Shown: positions 46,301 to 59,242 of the stretch, piece by piece | How the letters are laid out: each line of letters begins with the position of its first letter | Position numbering within the stretch: the first letter of the stretch is position 1 | Source of the DNA: Ptiloglossa arizonensis | Lineage: Eukaryota; Arthropoda; Insecta; Hymenoptera; Colletidae | Direction: 5' to 3' | Length of the DNA stretch: 64,000 bases | Assembly (NCBI RefSeq): GCF_051014685.1 | Contig: NW_027478385.1 | Coordinates: 8,184,001-8,248,000, forward strand | Notes under the pieces: generated by a model | Seen by the model: only the letters and a program-made list of their open reading frames with translations | Told to the model about the DNA's origin: nothing | Database searches by the model: none | Program-made: the position numbers and the translations under genes

Positions 46301-48805
46301 TGCTCCAAACGCTTAACCAGAATGGCCTAGGGAACAAATACGCATACCGTTGTAATCGGGCGAGTTTCTAATTTCAGACGCAGCAGGAATTTTTGGGTTT
46401 GGTCAATCCGTTCGCGAGATATGGGAATTTGAAGCTAAGAAATGGTTGAGAAGGCAACAAATTTTTCGCAATTCTGCTGCTCTAAACGCTTAGCCAGAAT
46501 GGGCTAGGGAAAAAATACACATACCGTTGTAATCGGGCGAGTTTCTTCTTTCAGATGCAACAGGAATTTTTGGGTTAGGTCAATCCGTTCGCGAGATATG
46601 GGACTTTGAAGCTAAGAAATGGTTGAGAAGACAACAAATTTTTCGCACTTCTGCTGCTCCAAACGCTTAACCAGATTGGCCTTGGGAAAAAATACACGTA
46701 CCGCTGTAATCGGGCGAGTTTCTACTTTCAGATGCAATAGAAATTTTTGGGTTAGGTCAATCCGTTCGAGAGATATGGGAGTTTGAAGCCAAGAAATGGT
46801 TGAGAAGGGAAAAAAATTTCGCAATTCTGCTGCTCCAAACACTTAACCAGAATGGCCTAGGGAAAAAATACACATACCGCTGTAATCGGGCGATTTTCTA
46901 CTTTCAGATGCAGTAGGAATTTTTGGGTTAGGTCAATCCGTTCGAGAGATATGGGAGTTTGAAGCCAAGAAATGGTTGAGAAGGCAAAAAAATTTCGCAA
47001 TTCTGCTGCTCCAAACGCTTAACCAGAATGGCCTAGGGAAAAAATACACATACCGCTGTAATCGGGCGAGTTTCTACTTTCAGGTGCAATAGGAATTTTT
47101 GGGTTAGGTCAATCCGTTCGCGAGATATGGGAGTTTGAAGCCAAGAAATGGTTGATAAGGCAAAAAATTTTTCGCAATTCTGCGGCTCCTAACGCTTAAC
47201 CAGAATGGCCTAGGGAAAAAATACACATACCGTTGTAATCGGGCGAGTTTCTACTTTCAGACGCAATAGGAATTTTTGGGTCAGGTCAATCCGATGGCGA
47301 GATATGGGAGTTTGAAGCCAAGAAATGGTTGAGAAGGCAAAAAATTTTTCGCAATTCTGCTGCTCCAAACGCTTAACCAGAATGGCCTAGGGAAAAAATA
47401 CACATACCGTTGTAATCGGGCGAGTTTCTTCTTTCAGATGCAATAGGAATTTTTGGGTTAGGTCAATGCGTTCGCGAGATATGGGACTTTGAAGTTAAGA
47501 AATGGTTGACAAGGCAATAAATTCTTCGCAATTTTGCTGCTCCAATCGCTTAACCAGAATGGCCTAAGGGAAAAATACACGTACCGTTGTAATCGGGCGA
47601 GTTTCTACTTTCAAATGCAATAGGAATTTTTGGGTTAGGTCAATCCGTTCGCGAGATATGGAAGTTTGAAGACAAGAAATGGTTGAGAAGGCAAAAAATT
47701 TTTCGCAATTCTGCTGCTCCAAACGCTTAACCAGAATGGCCTAGGGAAAAAATACACGTACCGCTGTAATCGGGCGAGTTTCTACTTTCAGATGCAATAG
47801 GAATTTTTGGGGTAGGTCAATCCGTTCGCGAGATATGGGAGTTTGAAGCCAAGAAATGGTTGAGAAGGCAAAAAAATTTCGCAATTCGGCTGCTCCAAAC
47901 GCTTAACCAGAATGGACTTGGGAAAAATACACGTACCGTTCTAATCGGGCGAGTTTCTACTTTCAAATGCAATAGGAATTTTTAGGTTAGGTCAATCCGT
48001 TCGCGAGATATGGAAGTTTGAAGACAAGAAATGGTTGAGAGGGCAAAAAATTTTTCGCAATTCTGCTGCTCCAAACGCTTAACCAGAATGGCCTAGGGAA
48101 AAAATACACGTACCGCTGTAATCGGGCGAGTTTCTACTTTCAGATGCAATAGGAATTTTTGGGGTAGGTCAATCCGTTCGCGAGATATGGGAGTTTGAAG
48201 CCAAGAAATGGTTGAGAAGGCAAAAAAATTTCGCAATTCTGCTGCTCCAAACGCTTAACCAGAATGGCCTAGGGAAAAAATACACATACCGCTGTAATCG
48301 GGCGATTTTCTACTTTCAGATGCAGTAGGAATTTTTGGGTTAGGTCAATCCGTTCGCGAGATATGGGATTTTGAAGCTAAGAAATGGTTGAGAAGACAAC
48401 AAATTTTTCGCACTTCTGCTGCTCCAAACGCTTAACCAGAATGGCCTAGGGAAAAAATACACATACCGTTGTAATCGGGCGAGTTTCTACTTTCAGACGC
48501 AACAGGAATTTTTGGGTTAGGTCAATCTGTTCGCGAGATAAGGGAGTTTGAAGCAAAGAAATGGTTGAGAAGACAACAAATTTTTCGTACTTCTGCTGCT
48601 CCAAACGCTTAACCAGAATGGACTTGGGAAAAAATACACATACCGTTGTAATCGGGCGAGGTTCTACTTTCAAATGCAATAGGAATTTTTGGGTTAGGTC
48701 AATCCGTTTGCGAGATGTGGGAGTATGAAGACAAGAAATGGTTGAGAAGGCAAAAAATTTTTCGCAATTCTGCTGCTCCAAACGCTTAACCAGAATGGCC
48801 TAGGG
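43318..48805 (+). repeat. Mosaic satellite with 9- and 10-unit spacings
   Basis: GCAATACGAA anchors at 44081 and 45672 are 1591 bp apart (nine units); GGGAACAAATACGC anchors at 44561 and 46329 (reading from AGGGAACAAA) are 1768 bp apart (ten units). Also holds GCTTAGCCAGAATGGGCTAGGG units, a GTTCGAGAG unit pair (46760, 46937), a GATGGCG unit near 47290 and a second GGACTTGGG/AATTCGGCTG block near 47884-47910. No genes. Confidence 0.72.
46329..46960 (+). repeat. Segment with a partner at about 63297-63928
   Basis: Offset 16968. Shared: GGGAATTTGAAGCTAAG, GCTTAGCCAGAATGGGCTAGGG, TTCTTCTTTCAGATGCAAC, GGCCTTGGG, GCAATAGAAATTTTTGGG, GTTCGAGAG and GAAGGGAAAAAAATTTCGC with CAAACACTT. It is the longest-range duplication that I can trace in the window. 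Confidence 0.78.
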
Positions 48806-49327
48806 AAAAAATACGCGTACCGCTGTAATCGGGCGAGTTTCTACTTTCAGATGCAACAGGAATTTTTGGGTTAGGTCAATCCGTTCGCGAGATGTGGGAG
48901 TTTGAAGACAAGAAATGGTTGAGAAGGCAAAAAATTTTTCGCAATTCTGCTGCTGCAAACGCTTAACCAGAATGGCCTAGGGAAAAAATACACATACCGC
49001 TGTAATCGGGCGATTTTCTACTTTCAGATGCAGTAGGAATTTCTGGGTTAGGTCAATCCGTTCGCGAGATATGGGACTTTGAAGCTAAGAAATGGTTGAC
49101 AAGGCAATAAATTTTTCCCAATTTTGCTGCACCAATCGCTTAACCAGAATGGCCTAAGGGAAAAATGCTCGTACCGTTGTAATCGGGCGAGTTTCTACTT
49201 TCAAATGCAATAGGAATTTTTGGGTTAGGTCAATCCGTTCGCGAGATATGGAAGTTTGAAGACATGTAATGGTTGAGAAGGCAAAAAATTTTTCGCAATT
49301 CTGCTGCTCCAAACGCTTAACCAGAAT
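48806..49327 (+). repeat. Leading partial set (three units) of the pentamer block
   Basis: Units with GATGTGGG and GCTGCTGCAAACG, then GCGATTTTC with GGAATTTCTGGG and TTTTTCCCAATTTTGCTGCACC, then AATGCTCGTACC with GACATGTAATGG (49261). These are the last three members of the pentamer described below, without its first two as such. Confidence 0.82.
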
Positions 49328-50212
49328 GGCCTAGGGAAAAAATACACATACCATTGTAATCGGGCGAGGTTCTACTTTCAAATGCAATAGGAATTTTTGG
49401 GTTAGGTCAATCCGTTCGCGAGATGTGGGAGTTTGAAGACAAGAAATGGTTGAGAAGGCAAAAAATTTTTCGCAATTCTGCTGCTCCAAACGCTTAACCA
49501 GAATGGCCTAGGGAAAAAATACACATACCATTGTAATCGGGCGAGGTTCTACTTTCAAATGCAATAGGAATTTTTGGGTTAGGTCAATCCGTTCGCGAGA
49601 TGTGGGAGTTTGAAGACAAGAAATGGTTGAGAAGGCAAAAAATTTTTCGCAATTCTGCTGCACCAAACGCTTAACCAGAATGGCCTAGGGAAAAAATACA
49701 CGTACCGCTGTAATCGGGCGAGTTTCTACTTTCAGATGCAACAGGAATTTTTGGGTTAGGTCAATCCGTTCGCGAGATGTGGGAGTTTGAAGACAAGAAA
49801 TGGTTGAGAAGGCAAAAAATTATTCGCAATTCTGCTGCTGCAAACGCTTAACCAGAATGGCCTAGGGAAAAAATACACATACCGCTGTAATCGGGCGATT
49901 TTCTACTTTCAGATGCAGTAGGAATTTCTGGGTTAGGTCAATCCGTTCGCGAGATATGGGACTTTGAAGCTAAGAAATGGTTGACAAGGCAATAAATTTT
50001 TCCCAATTTTGCTGCACCAATCGCTTAACCAGAATGGCCCAAGGGAAAAATGCTCGTACCGTTGTAATCGGGCGAGTTTCTACTTTCAAATGCAATAGGA
50101 ATTTTTGGGTTAGGTCAATCCGTTCGCGAGATATGGAAGTTTGAAGACATGTAATGGTTGAGAAGGCAAAAAATTTTTCGCAATTCTGCTGCTCCAAACG
50201 CTTAACCAGAAT
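49328..50212 (+). repeat. 885-bp pentamer P1
   Basis: Unit order: two ACCATTG/GAGGTTC units with CAAATGC and GATGTGGG; one ACACGTACCGCTG/GATGCAACAGG unit ending GCTGCTGCAAACG; one GCGATTTTC unit with GGAATTTCTGGG; one GGGAAAAATGCTC unit with GACATGTAATGG. GACATGTAAT occurs at 49261, 50146 and 51031, exactly 885 bp apart. P1 carries the TTTCCC/GCACC/AATGCTC haplotype. Confidence 0.93.
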
Positions 50213-51097
50213 GGCCTAGGGAAAAAATACACATACCATTGTAATCGGGCGAGGTTCTACTTTCAAATGCAATAGGAATTTTTGGGTTAGGTCAATCCGT
50301 TCGCGAGATGTGGGAGTTTGAAGACAAGAAATGGTTGAGAAGGCAAAAAATTTTTCGCAATTCTGCTGCTCCAAACGCTTAACCAGAATGGCCTAGGGAA
50401 AAAATACACATACCATTGTAATCGGGCGAGGTTCTACTTTCAAATGCAATAGGAATTTTTGGGTTAGGTCAATCCGTTCGCGAGATGTGGGAGTTTGAAG
50501 ACAAGAAATGGTTGAGAAGGCAAAAAATTTTTCGCAATTCTGCTGCTCCAAACGCTTAACCAGAATGGCCTAGGGAAAAAATACACGTACCGCTGTAATC
50601 GGGCGAGTTTCTACTTTCAGATGCAACAGGAATTTTTGGGTTAGGTCAATCCGTTCGCGAGATGTGGGAGTTTGAAGACAAGAAATGGTTGAGAAGGCAA
50701 AAAATTTTTCGCAATTCTGCTGCTGCAAACGCTTAACCAGAATGGCCTAGGGAAAAAATACACATACCGCTGTAATCGGGCGATTTTCTACTTTCAGATG
50801 CAGTAGGAATTTCTGGGTTAGGTCAATCCGTTCGCGAGATATGGGACTTTGAAGCTAAGAAATGGTTGACAAGGCAACAAATTTTTCGCAATTTTGCTGC
50901 TCCAATCGCTTAACCAGAATGGCCTAAGGGAAAAATACTCGTACCGTTGTAATCGGGCGAGTTTCTACTTTCAAATGCAATAGGAATTTTTGGGTTAGGT
51001 CAATCCGTTCGCGAGATATGGAAGTTTGAAGACATGTAATGGTTGAGAAGGCAAAAAATTTTTCGCAATTCTGCTGCTCCAAACGCTTAACCAGAAT
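50213..51097 (+). repeat. 885-bp pentamer P2
   Basis: Same order as P1 but with the alternative haplotype in its last two units: TTTTTCGCAATTTTGCTGCTCC and AATACTCGTACC. Begins the block that is copied at 59047. Confidence 0.93.
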
Positions 51098-51804
51098 GGC
51101 CTAGGGAAAAAATACACGTACCGCTGTAATCGGGCGAGTTTCCACTTTCAGATGCAATAGGAATTTTTGGGGTAGGTCAATCCGTTCGCGAGATATGGGT
51201 GTTTGAATCCAAGAAATGGTTGAGAAGGCAAAAAAATTTCGCAATTCTGCTGCTCCAAACGCTTAACCAGAATGGCCTAGGGAAAAAATACACGTACCGC
51301 TGTAATCGGGCGAGTTTCTACTTTCAGATGCAACAGGAATTTTTGGGTTAGGTCAATCCGTTCGCGAGATGTGGGAGTTTGAAGACAAGAAATGGTTGAG
51401 AAGGCAAAAAATTTTTCGCAATTCTGCTGCTGCAAACGCTTAACCAGAATGGCCTAGGGAAAAAATACACATACCGCTGTAATCGGGCGATTTTCTACTT
51501 TCAGATGCAGTAGGAATTTCTGGGTTAGGTCAATCCGTTCGCGAGATATGGGACTTTGAAGCTAAGAAATGGTTGACAAGGCAATAAATTTTTCCCAATT
51601 TTGCTGCACCAATCGCTTAACCAGAATGGCCTAAGGGAAAAATGCTCGTACCGTTGTAATCGGGCGAGTTTCTACTTTCAAATGCAATAGGAATTTTTGG
51701 GTTAGGTCAATCCGTTCGCGAGATATGGAAGTTTGAAGACATGTAATGGTTGAGAAGGCAAAAAATTTTTCGCAATTCTGCTGCTCCAAACGCTTAACCA
51801 GAAT
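51098..51804 (+). repeat. 707-bp tetramer T1
   Basis: One GTTTCCACTTTC unit with GGGGTAGG, GGGTGTTTGAATCC and A7T3 replaces the two ACCATTG units of the pentamer; the other three members follow in order and carry the TTTCCC/AATGCTC haplotype of P1. Confidence 0.93.
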
Positions 51805-52689
51805 GGCCTAGGGAAAAAATACACATACCATTGTAATCGGGCGAGGTTCTACTTTCAAATGCAATAGGAATTTTTGGGTTAGGTCAATCCGTTCGCGAGA
51901 TGTGGGAGTTTGAAGACAAGAAATGGTTGAGAAGGCAAAAAATTTTTCGCAATTCTGCTGCTCCAAACGCTTAACCAGAATGGCCTAGGGAAAAAATACA
52001 CATACCATTGTAATCGGGCGAGGTTCTACTTTCAAATGCAATAGGAATTTTTGGGTTAGGTCAATCCGTTCGCGAGATGTGGGAGTTTGAAGACAAGAAA
52101 TGGTTGAGAAGGCAAAAAATTTTTCGCAATTCTGCTGCTCCAAACGCTTAACCAGAATGGCCTAGGGAAAAAATACACGTACCGCTGTAATCGGGCGAGT
52201 TTCTACTTTCAGATGCAACAGGAATTTTTGGGTTAGGTCAATCCGTTCGCGAGATGTGGGAGTTTGAAGACAAGAAATGGTTGAGAAGGCAAAAAATTTT
52301 TCGCAATTCTGCTGCTGCAAACGCTTAACCAGAATGGCCTAGGGAAAAAATACACATACCGCTGTAATCGGGCGATTTTCTACTTTCAGATGCAGTAGGA
52401 ATTTCTGGGTTAGGTCAATCCGTTCGCGAGATATGGGACTTTGAAGCTAAGAAATGGTTGACAAGGCAATAAATTTTTCGCAATTTTGCTGCTCCAATCG
52501 CTTAACCAGAATGGCCTAAGGGAAAAATACTCGTACCGTTGTAATCGGGCGAGTTTCTACTTTCAAATGCAATAGGAATTTTTGGGTTAGGTCAATCCGT
52601 TCGCGAGATATGGAAGTTTGAAGACATGTAATGGTTGAGAAGGCAAAAAATTTTTCGCAATTCTGCTGCTCCAAACGCTTAACCAGAAT
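51805..52689 (+). repeat. 885-bp pentamer P3
   Basis: Pentamer with the P2 haplotype (AATACTC). Followed by a 176-bp GTTTCCACTTTC unit at 52690-52865, so P2+T1 and P3+ the next unit form a nine-unit repeat (1592 bp) cut short in its second copy. Confidence 0.92.
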
Positions 52690-52865
52690 GGCCTAGGGAA
52701 AAAATACACGTACCGCTGTAATCGGGCGAGTTTCCACTTTCAGATGCAATAGGAATTTTTGGGGTAGGTCAATCCGTTCGCGAGATATGGGTGTTTGAAT
52801 CCAAGAAATGGTTGAGAAGGCAAAAAAATTTCGCAATTCTGCTGCTCCAAACGCTTAACAAGAAT

Positions 52866-55800
52866 GGCCTAGGGAAAAAATACACATACCGCTGTAATCG
52901 GGCGAGTCTCTACTTTCAGACGCAATAGGAATTTTTGCGTCAGGTCAATCCGATCGCGAGATATGGGAGTTTGAAGCCAAGAAATGGTTGAGAAGGCAAA
53001 AAATTTTTCGCAATTCTGCTGCTCCAAACGCTTAACCAGAATGGCCTTGGGAAAAAATACACGTACCGCTGTAATCGGGCGAGTTTCTACTTTCAGATGC
53101 AATAGGAATTTTTGGGGTAGGTCAATCCGTTCGCGAGATATGGGAGTTTGAAGCCAAGAAATGGTTGAGAAGGCAAAAAAATTTCGCAATTCTGCTGCTC
53201 CAAACGCTTAACCAGAATGACCTAGGGAAAAAATACACATACCGCTGTAATCTGGCGATTTTCTACTTTCAGATGCAGTAGGAATTTTTGGGTTAGGTGA
53301 ATCCGTTCGCGAGATATGGGATTTTGAAGCTAAGAAATGGTTGAGAAGACAACAAATTTTTCGCACTTCTGCTGCTCCAAACGCTTAACCAGAATGGACT
53401 TGGGAAAAAATACACATACCGTTGTAATCGGGCGAGTTTCTTCTTTCAGATGCAATAGGAATTTTTGGGTTAGGTCAATCCGTTCGCGAGATATGGGAGT
53501 TTGAAGCCAAGAAATGGTTGAGAAGGGAAAAAAATTTCGCAATTCTGCTGCTCCAAACACTTAACCAGAATGGCCTAGGGAAAAAATACACATACCGCTG
53601 TAATCGGGCGATTTTCTACTTTCAGATGCAGTAGGAATTTTTGGGTTAGGTCAATCCGTTCGCGAGATATGGGAGTTTGAAGCCAAGAAATGGTTGAGAA
53701 GGCAAAAAAATTTCGCAATTTTGCTGCTCCAAACGCTTAACAAGAATGGCCTAGGGAAAAAATACACATACCGCTGTAATCGGGCGATTTTCTACTTTCA
53801 GATGCAGTAGGAATTTTTGGGTTAGGTCAATCCGTTCGCGAGGTATGGGATTTTGAAGCTAAGAAATGGTTGAGAAGACAACAAATTTTTCGCACTTCAG
53901 CTGCTCCAAACGCTTAACCAGATTGGCCTTGGGAAAAAATACACGTACCGCTGTAATCGGGCGAGTTTCTACTTTCAGGTGCAATAGGAATTTTTGGGTT
54001 AGGTCAATCCGTTCGCGAGATATGGGAGTTTGAAGCCAAGAAATGGTTGATAAGGCAAAAAATTTTTCGCAATTCTGCGGCTCCTAACGCTTAATCAGAA
54101 TGGCCTAGGGAAAAAATACACATACCGTTGTAATCGGGCGAGTCTCTACTTTCAGACGCAATAGGAATTTTTGCGTCAGGTCAATCCGATCGCGAGATAT
54201 GGGAGTTTGAAGCCAAGAAATGGTTGAGAAGGCAAAAAATTTTTCGCAATTCTGCTGCTCCAAACGCTTAACCAGAATGGCCTAGGGAAAAAATACACAT
54301 ACCGTTGTAATCGGGCGAGTTTCTACTTTCAGACGCAACAGGAATTTTTGGGTTAGGTCAATCTGTTCGCGAGATAAGGGAGTTTGAAGCAAAGAAATGG
54401 TTGAGAAGACAACAAATTTTTCGTACTTCTGCTGCTCCAAACGCTTAACCAGAATGGACTTGGGAAAAAATACACATACCGTTGTAATCGGGCGAGTTTC
54501 TTCTTTCAGATGCAATAGGAATTTTTGGGTTAGGTCAATCCGTTCGCGAGATATGGGACTTTGAAGTTAAGAAATGGTTGACAAGGCAATAAATTTTTCG
54601 CAATTTTGCTGCTCCAATCGCTTAACCAGAATGGCCTAAGGGAAAAATACACGTACCGTTGTAATCGGGCGAGTTTCTACTTTCAAATGCAATAGGAATT
54701 TTTGGGTTAGGTCAATCCGTTCGCGAGATATGGAAGTTTGAAGACAAGAAATGGTTGAGAAGGCAAAAAATTTTTCGCAATTCTGCTGCTCCAAACGCTT
54801 AACCAGAATGGCCTAGGGAAAAAATACACGTACCGCTGTAATCGGGCGAGTTTCTACTTTCAGATGCAATAGGAATTTTTGGGGTAGGTCAATCCGTTCG
54901 CGAGATATGGGAGTTTGAAGCCAAGAAATGGTTGAGAAGGCAAAAAAATTTCGCAATTCGGCTGCTCCAAACGCTTAACCAGAATGGACTTGGGAAAAAT
55001 ACACGTACCGTTCTAATCGGGCGAGTTTCTACTTTCAAATGCAATAGGAATTTTTGGGTTAGGCCAATCCGTTCGCGAGATATGGAAGTTTGAAGACAAG
55101 AAATGGTTGAGAAGGCAAAAAATTTTTCGCAATTCTGCTGCTCCAAACGCTTAACCAGAATGGCCTAGGGAAAAAATACACGTACCGCTGTAATCGGGCG
55201 AGTTTCTACTTTCAGATGCAATAGGAATTTTTGGGGTAGGTCAATCCGTTCGCGAGATATGGGAGTTTGAAGCCAAGAAATGGTTGAGAAGGCAAAAAAA
55301 TTTCGCAATTCTGCTGCTCCAAACGCTTAACCAGAATGACCTAGGGAAAAAATACACATACCGCTGTAATCTGGCGATTTTCTACTTTCAGATGCAGTAG
55401 GAATTTTTGGGTTAGGTGAATCCGTTCGCGAGATATGGGATTTTGAAGCTAAGAAATGGTTGAGAAGACAACAAATTTTTCGCACTTCTGCTGCTCCAAA
55501 CGCTTAACCAGATTGGCCTTGGGAAAAAATACACGTACCGCTGTAATCGGGCGAGTTTCTACTTTCAGATGCAATAGGAATTTTTGGGTTAGGTCAATCC
55601 GTTCGCGAGATATGGGAGTTTGAAGCCAAGAAATGGTTGATAAGGCAAAAAATTTTTCGCAATTCTGCGGCTCCTAACGCTTAACCAGAATGGCCTAGGG
55701 AAAAAATACACATACCGTTGTAATCGGGCGAGTTTCTACTTTCAGATGCAATACGAATTTTTGGGTTAGGACAATCCGTTCGCGAGATATGGGAGTTTGA

Positions 55801-57351
55801 AGCTAAGAAATGGTTGAGAACAGAACAAATTTTTCGCAATTCTGCTGCTCCAAACGCTTAACCAGAATGGCCTAGGGAATAAATACGCATACCGTTGTAA
55901 TCGGGCTAGTTTCTAATTTCAGACGCAGCAGGAATTTTTGGGTTAGGTCAATCCGTTCGCGAGATATGGGACTTTGAAGCTAAGAAATGGTTGAGAAGGC
56001 AACAAATTTTTCGCAATTCTGCTGCTCCAAACGCTTAACCAGAATGGCCTAGGGAAAAAATACGCATACCGTTGTAATCGGGCGAGTTTCTACTTTCAGA
56101 TGCAACAGGAATTTTTGGGTTAGGTCAATCCGTTCGCGAGATATGGGAGTTTGAAGCCAAGAAATGGTTGAGGAGGCAAAAAAATTTCGCAATTCTGTTG
56201 CTCCAAACGCTTAACCAGAATGGCCTAGGGAAAAAATACACATACCGTTGTAATCGGGCGAGTTTCTACTTTCAGATGCAACAGGAATTTTTGGGTTAGG
56301 TCAATCCGTTCGCGAAATATGGGAGTTTGAAGCCAAGAAATGGTTGAGAAGGCAAAAAAATTTCGAAATTCTGCTGCTCCAAACGCTTAACCAGAATGGC
56401 TTAGGAAAAAATACACATACCGCTGTAATCGGGCGATTTTCTACTTTCAGATGCAGTAGGAATTTTTGGGTTAGGTCAATCCGCTCGCGAGATATGGGAG
56501 TTTGAAGCCAAGAAATGGTTGAGAAGGCAAAAAAATTTCGCAATTCTGCTGCTCCAAACGCTTAACAAGAATGGCCTAGGGAAAAAATACACATACCGCT
56601 GTAATCGGGCGATTTTCTACTTTCAGATGCAGTAGGAATTTTTGGGTTAGGTCAATCCGTTCGCGAGGTATGGGATTTTGAAGCTAAGAAATGGTTGAGA
56701 AGACAACAAATTTTTCGCACTTCTGCTGCTCCAAACGCTTAACCAGATTGGCCTTGGGAAAAAATACACGTACCGCTGTAATCGGGCGAGTTTCTTCTTT
56801 CAGATGCAATAGGAATTTTTGGGTTAGGTCAATCCGTTCGCGAGATATGGGATTTTGAAGCTAAGAAATGGTTGAGAAGACAACAAATTTTTCGCAATTC
56901 TGCTGCTCCAAACGCTTAACCAGATTGGCCTTGGGAAAAAATACACGTACCGCTGTAATCGGGCGAGTTTCTACTTTCAGATGCAATAGGAATTTTTGGG
57001 TTAGGTCAATCCGTTCGCGAGATATGGGAGTTTGAAGCCAAGAAATGGTTGATAAGGCAAAAAATTTTTCGCAATTCTGCGGCTCCTAACGCTTAACCAG
57101 AATGGCCTAGGGAAAAAATACACATACCGTTGTAATCGGGCGAGTTTCTACTTTCAGATGCAATACGAATTTTTGGGTTAGGACAATCCGTTCGCGAGAT
57201 ATGGGAGTTTGAAGCTAAGAAATGGTTGAGAACAGAACAAATTTTTCGCAATTCTGCTGCTCCAAACGCTTAACCAGAATGGCCTAGGGAATAAATACGC
57301 ATACCGTTGTAATCGGGCGAGTTTCTAATTTCAGACGCAGCAGGAATTTTT
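52866..57351 (+). repeat. Mosaic satellite between the two composite blocks
   Basis: Holds GTCTCTACTTTCAGACGC units with TTTTTGCGTCAGG and GATCGCG (52930, 54180), GGTGAATCCG units (53298, 55416), AACAAGAATGG units (52857, 53741, 56563), the 54282-55146 copy, and an eight-unit spacing: GGCCTTGGG/GATAAGG/GCAATACG/CGCAGCAGG units at 55515-56010 recur at 56927-57422 (offset 1412). A unit near 56400 lacks a G (GGCTTAGGAAAAAATAC). No genes. Confidence 0.72.
54282..55146 (+). repeat. Distant copy of the 39435-40299 segment
   Basis: Partner at offset 14847. This copy has the GGACTTGGG/AATTCGGCTG pair once, whereas the 40-kb copy has extra dimers. Confidence 0.85.
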
Positions 57352-58411
57352 GGGTTAGGTCAATCCGTTCGCGAGATATGGGACTTTGAAGCTAAGAAAT
57401 GGTTGAGAAGGCAACAAATTTTTCGCAATTCTGCTGCTCTAAACGCTTAGCCAGAATGGGCTAGGGAAAAAATACACATACCGTTGTAATCGGGCGAGTT
57501 TCTACTTTCAGACGCAATAGGAATTTTTGTGTTAGGTCAATCCGTTCGCGAGATATGGGAGTTTGATGCCAAGAAATGGTTGAGAAGGCAAAAAATTTTT
57601 CGCAATTCTGCTGCTCCAAACGCTTAACCAGAATGGCCTAGGGAAAAAATACGCATACCGTTGTAATCGGGCGAGTTTCTACTTTCAGATGCAACAGGAA
57701 TTTTTGGGTTAGGTCAATCCGTTCGCGAGATATGGGAGTTTGAAGCCAAGAAATGGTTGAGGAGGCAAAAAAATTTCGCAATTCTGCTGCTCCAAACGCT
57801 TAACCAGAATGGCCTAGGGAAAAAATACACATACCGTTGTAATCGGGCGAGTTTCTACTTTCAGATGCAACAGGAATTTTTGGGTTAGGTCAATCCGTTC
57901 GCGAAATATGGGAGTTTGAAGCCAAGAAATGGTTGAGAAGGCAAAAAAATTTCGAAATTCTGCTGCTCCAAACGCTTAACCAGAATGGCCTAGGGAAAAA
58001 ATACACATACCATTGTAATCGGGCGAGGTTCTACTTTCAAATGCAATAGGAACTTTTGGGTTAGGTCAATCCGTTCGCGAGATGTGGGAGTTTGAAGACA
58101 AGAAATGGTTGAGAAGGCAAAAAATTTTTCGCAATTCTGCTGCTCCAAACGCTTAACCAGAATGGCCTAGGGAAAAAATACACGTACCGCTGTAATCGGG
58201 CGAGTTTCTACTTTCAGATGCAACAGGAATTTTTGGGTTAGGTCAATCCGTTCGCGAGATGTGGGAGTTTGAAGACAAGAAATGGTTGAGAAGGCAAAAA
58301 ATTTTTCGCAATTCTGCTGCTGCAAACGCTTAACCAGAATGGCCTAGGGAAAAAATACACATACCGCTGTAATCGGGCGATTTTCTACTTTCAGATGCAG
58401 TAGGAATTTCT
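57352..58411 (+). repeat. 1060-bp six-unit HOR, copy 1
   Basis: Order: GCTTAGCCAGAATGGGC; GACGCAATAGG with TTTTTGTGTTAGG and GTTTGATGCC; ACGCATACC unit with GAGGAGGC and A7T3; GCGAAATATGG unit with TTTCGAAATTC; ACCATTG unit with AGGAACTTTTGGG (58051/59111). All recur 1060 bp downstream up to about 59242. Confidence 0.9.
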
Positions 58412-59242
58412 GGGTTAGGTCAATCCGTTCGCGAGATATGGGACTTTGAAGCTAAGAAATGGTTGAGAAGGCAACAAATTTTTCGCAATTCTGCTGCTCT
58501 AAACGCTTAGCCAGAATGGGCTAGGGAAAAAATACACATACCGTTGTAATCGGGCGAGTTTCTACTTTCAGACGCAATAGGAATTTTTGTGTTAGGTCAA
58601 TCCGTTCGCGAGATATGGGAGTTTGATGCCAAGAAATGGTTGAGAAGGCAAAAAATTTTTCGCAATTCTGCTGCTCCAAACGCTTAACCAGAATGGCCTA
58701 GGGAAAAAATACGCATACCGTTGTAATCGGGCGAGTTTCTACTTTCAGATGCAACAGGAATTTTTGGGTTAGGTCAATCCGTTCGCGAGATATGGGAGTT
58801 TGAAGCGAAGAAATGGTTGAGGAGGCAAAAAAATTTCGCAATTCTGCTGCTCCAAACGCTTAACCAGAATGGCCTAGGGAAAAAATACACATACCGTTGT
58901 AATCGGGCGAGTTTCTACTTTCAGATGCAACAGGAATTTTTGGGTTAGGTCAATCCGTTCGCGAAATATGGGAGTTTGAAGCCAAGAAATGGTTGAGAAG
59001 GCAAAAAAATTTCGAAATTCTGCTGCTCCAAACGCTTAACCAGAATGGCCTAGGGAAAAAATACACATACCATTGTAATCGGGCGAGGTTCTACTTTCAA
59101 ATGCAATAGGAACTTTTGGGTTAGGTCAATCCGTTCGCGAGATGTGGGAGTTTGAAGACAAGAAATGGTTGAGAAGGCAAAAAATTTTTCGCAATTCTGC
59201 TGCTCCAAACGCTTAACCAGAATGGCCTAGGGAAAAAATACA
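58412..59242 (+). repeat. 1060-bp HOR, copy 2 (truncated) with chimeric first unit
   Basis: The first unit has a left half of the pentamer type (GCGATTTTC, GGAATTTCTGGG) and a right half of the GGCAACAAATT/CTCTAAACGCTTAGCC type. The join lies between about 58407 and 58460, in the conserved GGTCAATCC...GATATGGGAC region. Private change: GAAGCGAAG near 58805. Confidence 0.88.

Larger units (their letters stand above)
50197..52857 (+). repeat. 2.66-kb composite block, copy 1 (P2-T1-P3-extra unit)
   Basis: A constant offset of 8834 to 59031-61691 holds across all GACATGTAATGG anchors (51031/59865, 51738/60572, 52623/61457). Fifteen units. I noticed two substitutions (near 50274 and 50879). The left edge is at an AAAAAATTTTT / AAAAAAATTTCGAAATT change; the right edge is AACAAG here against AACCAG at 61693. 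Confidence 0.92.
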
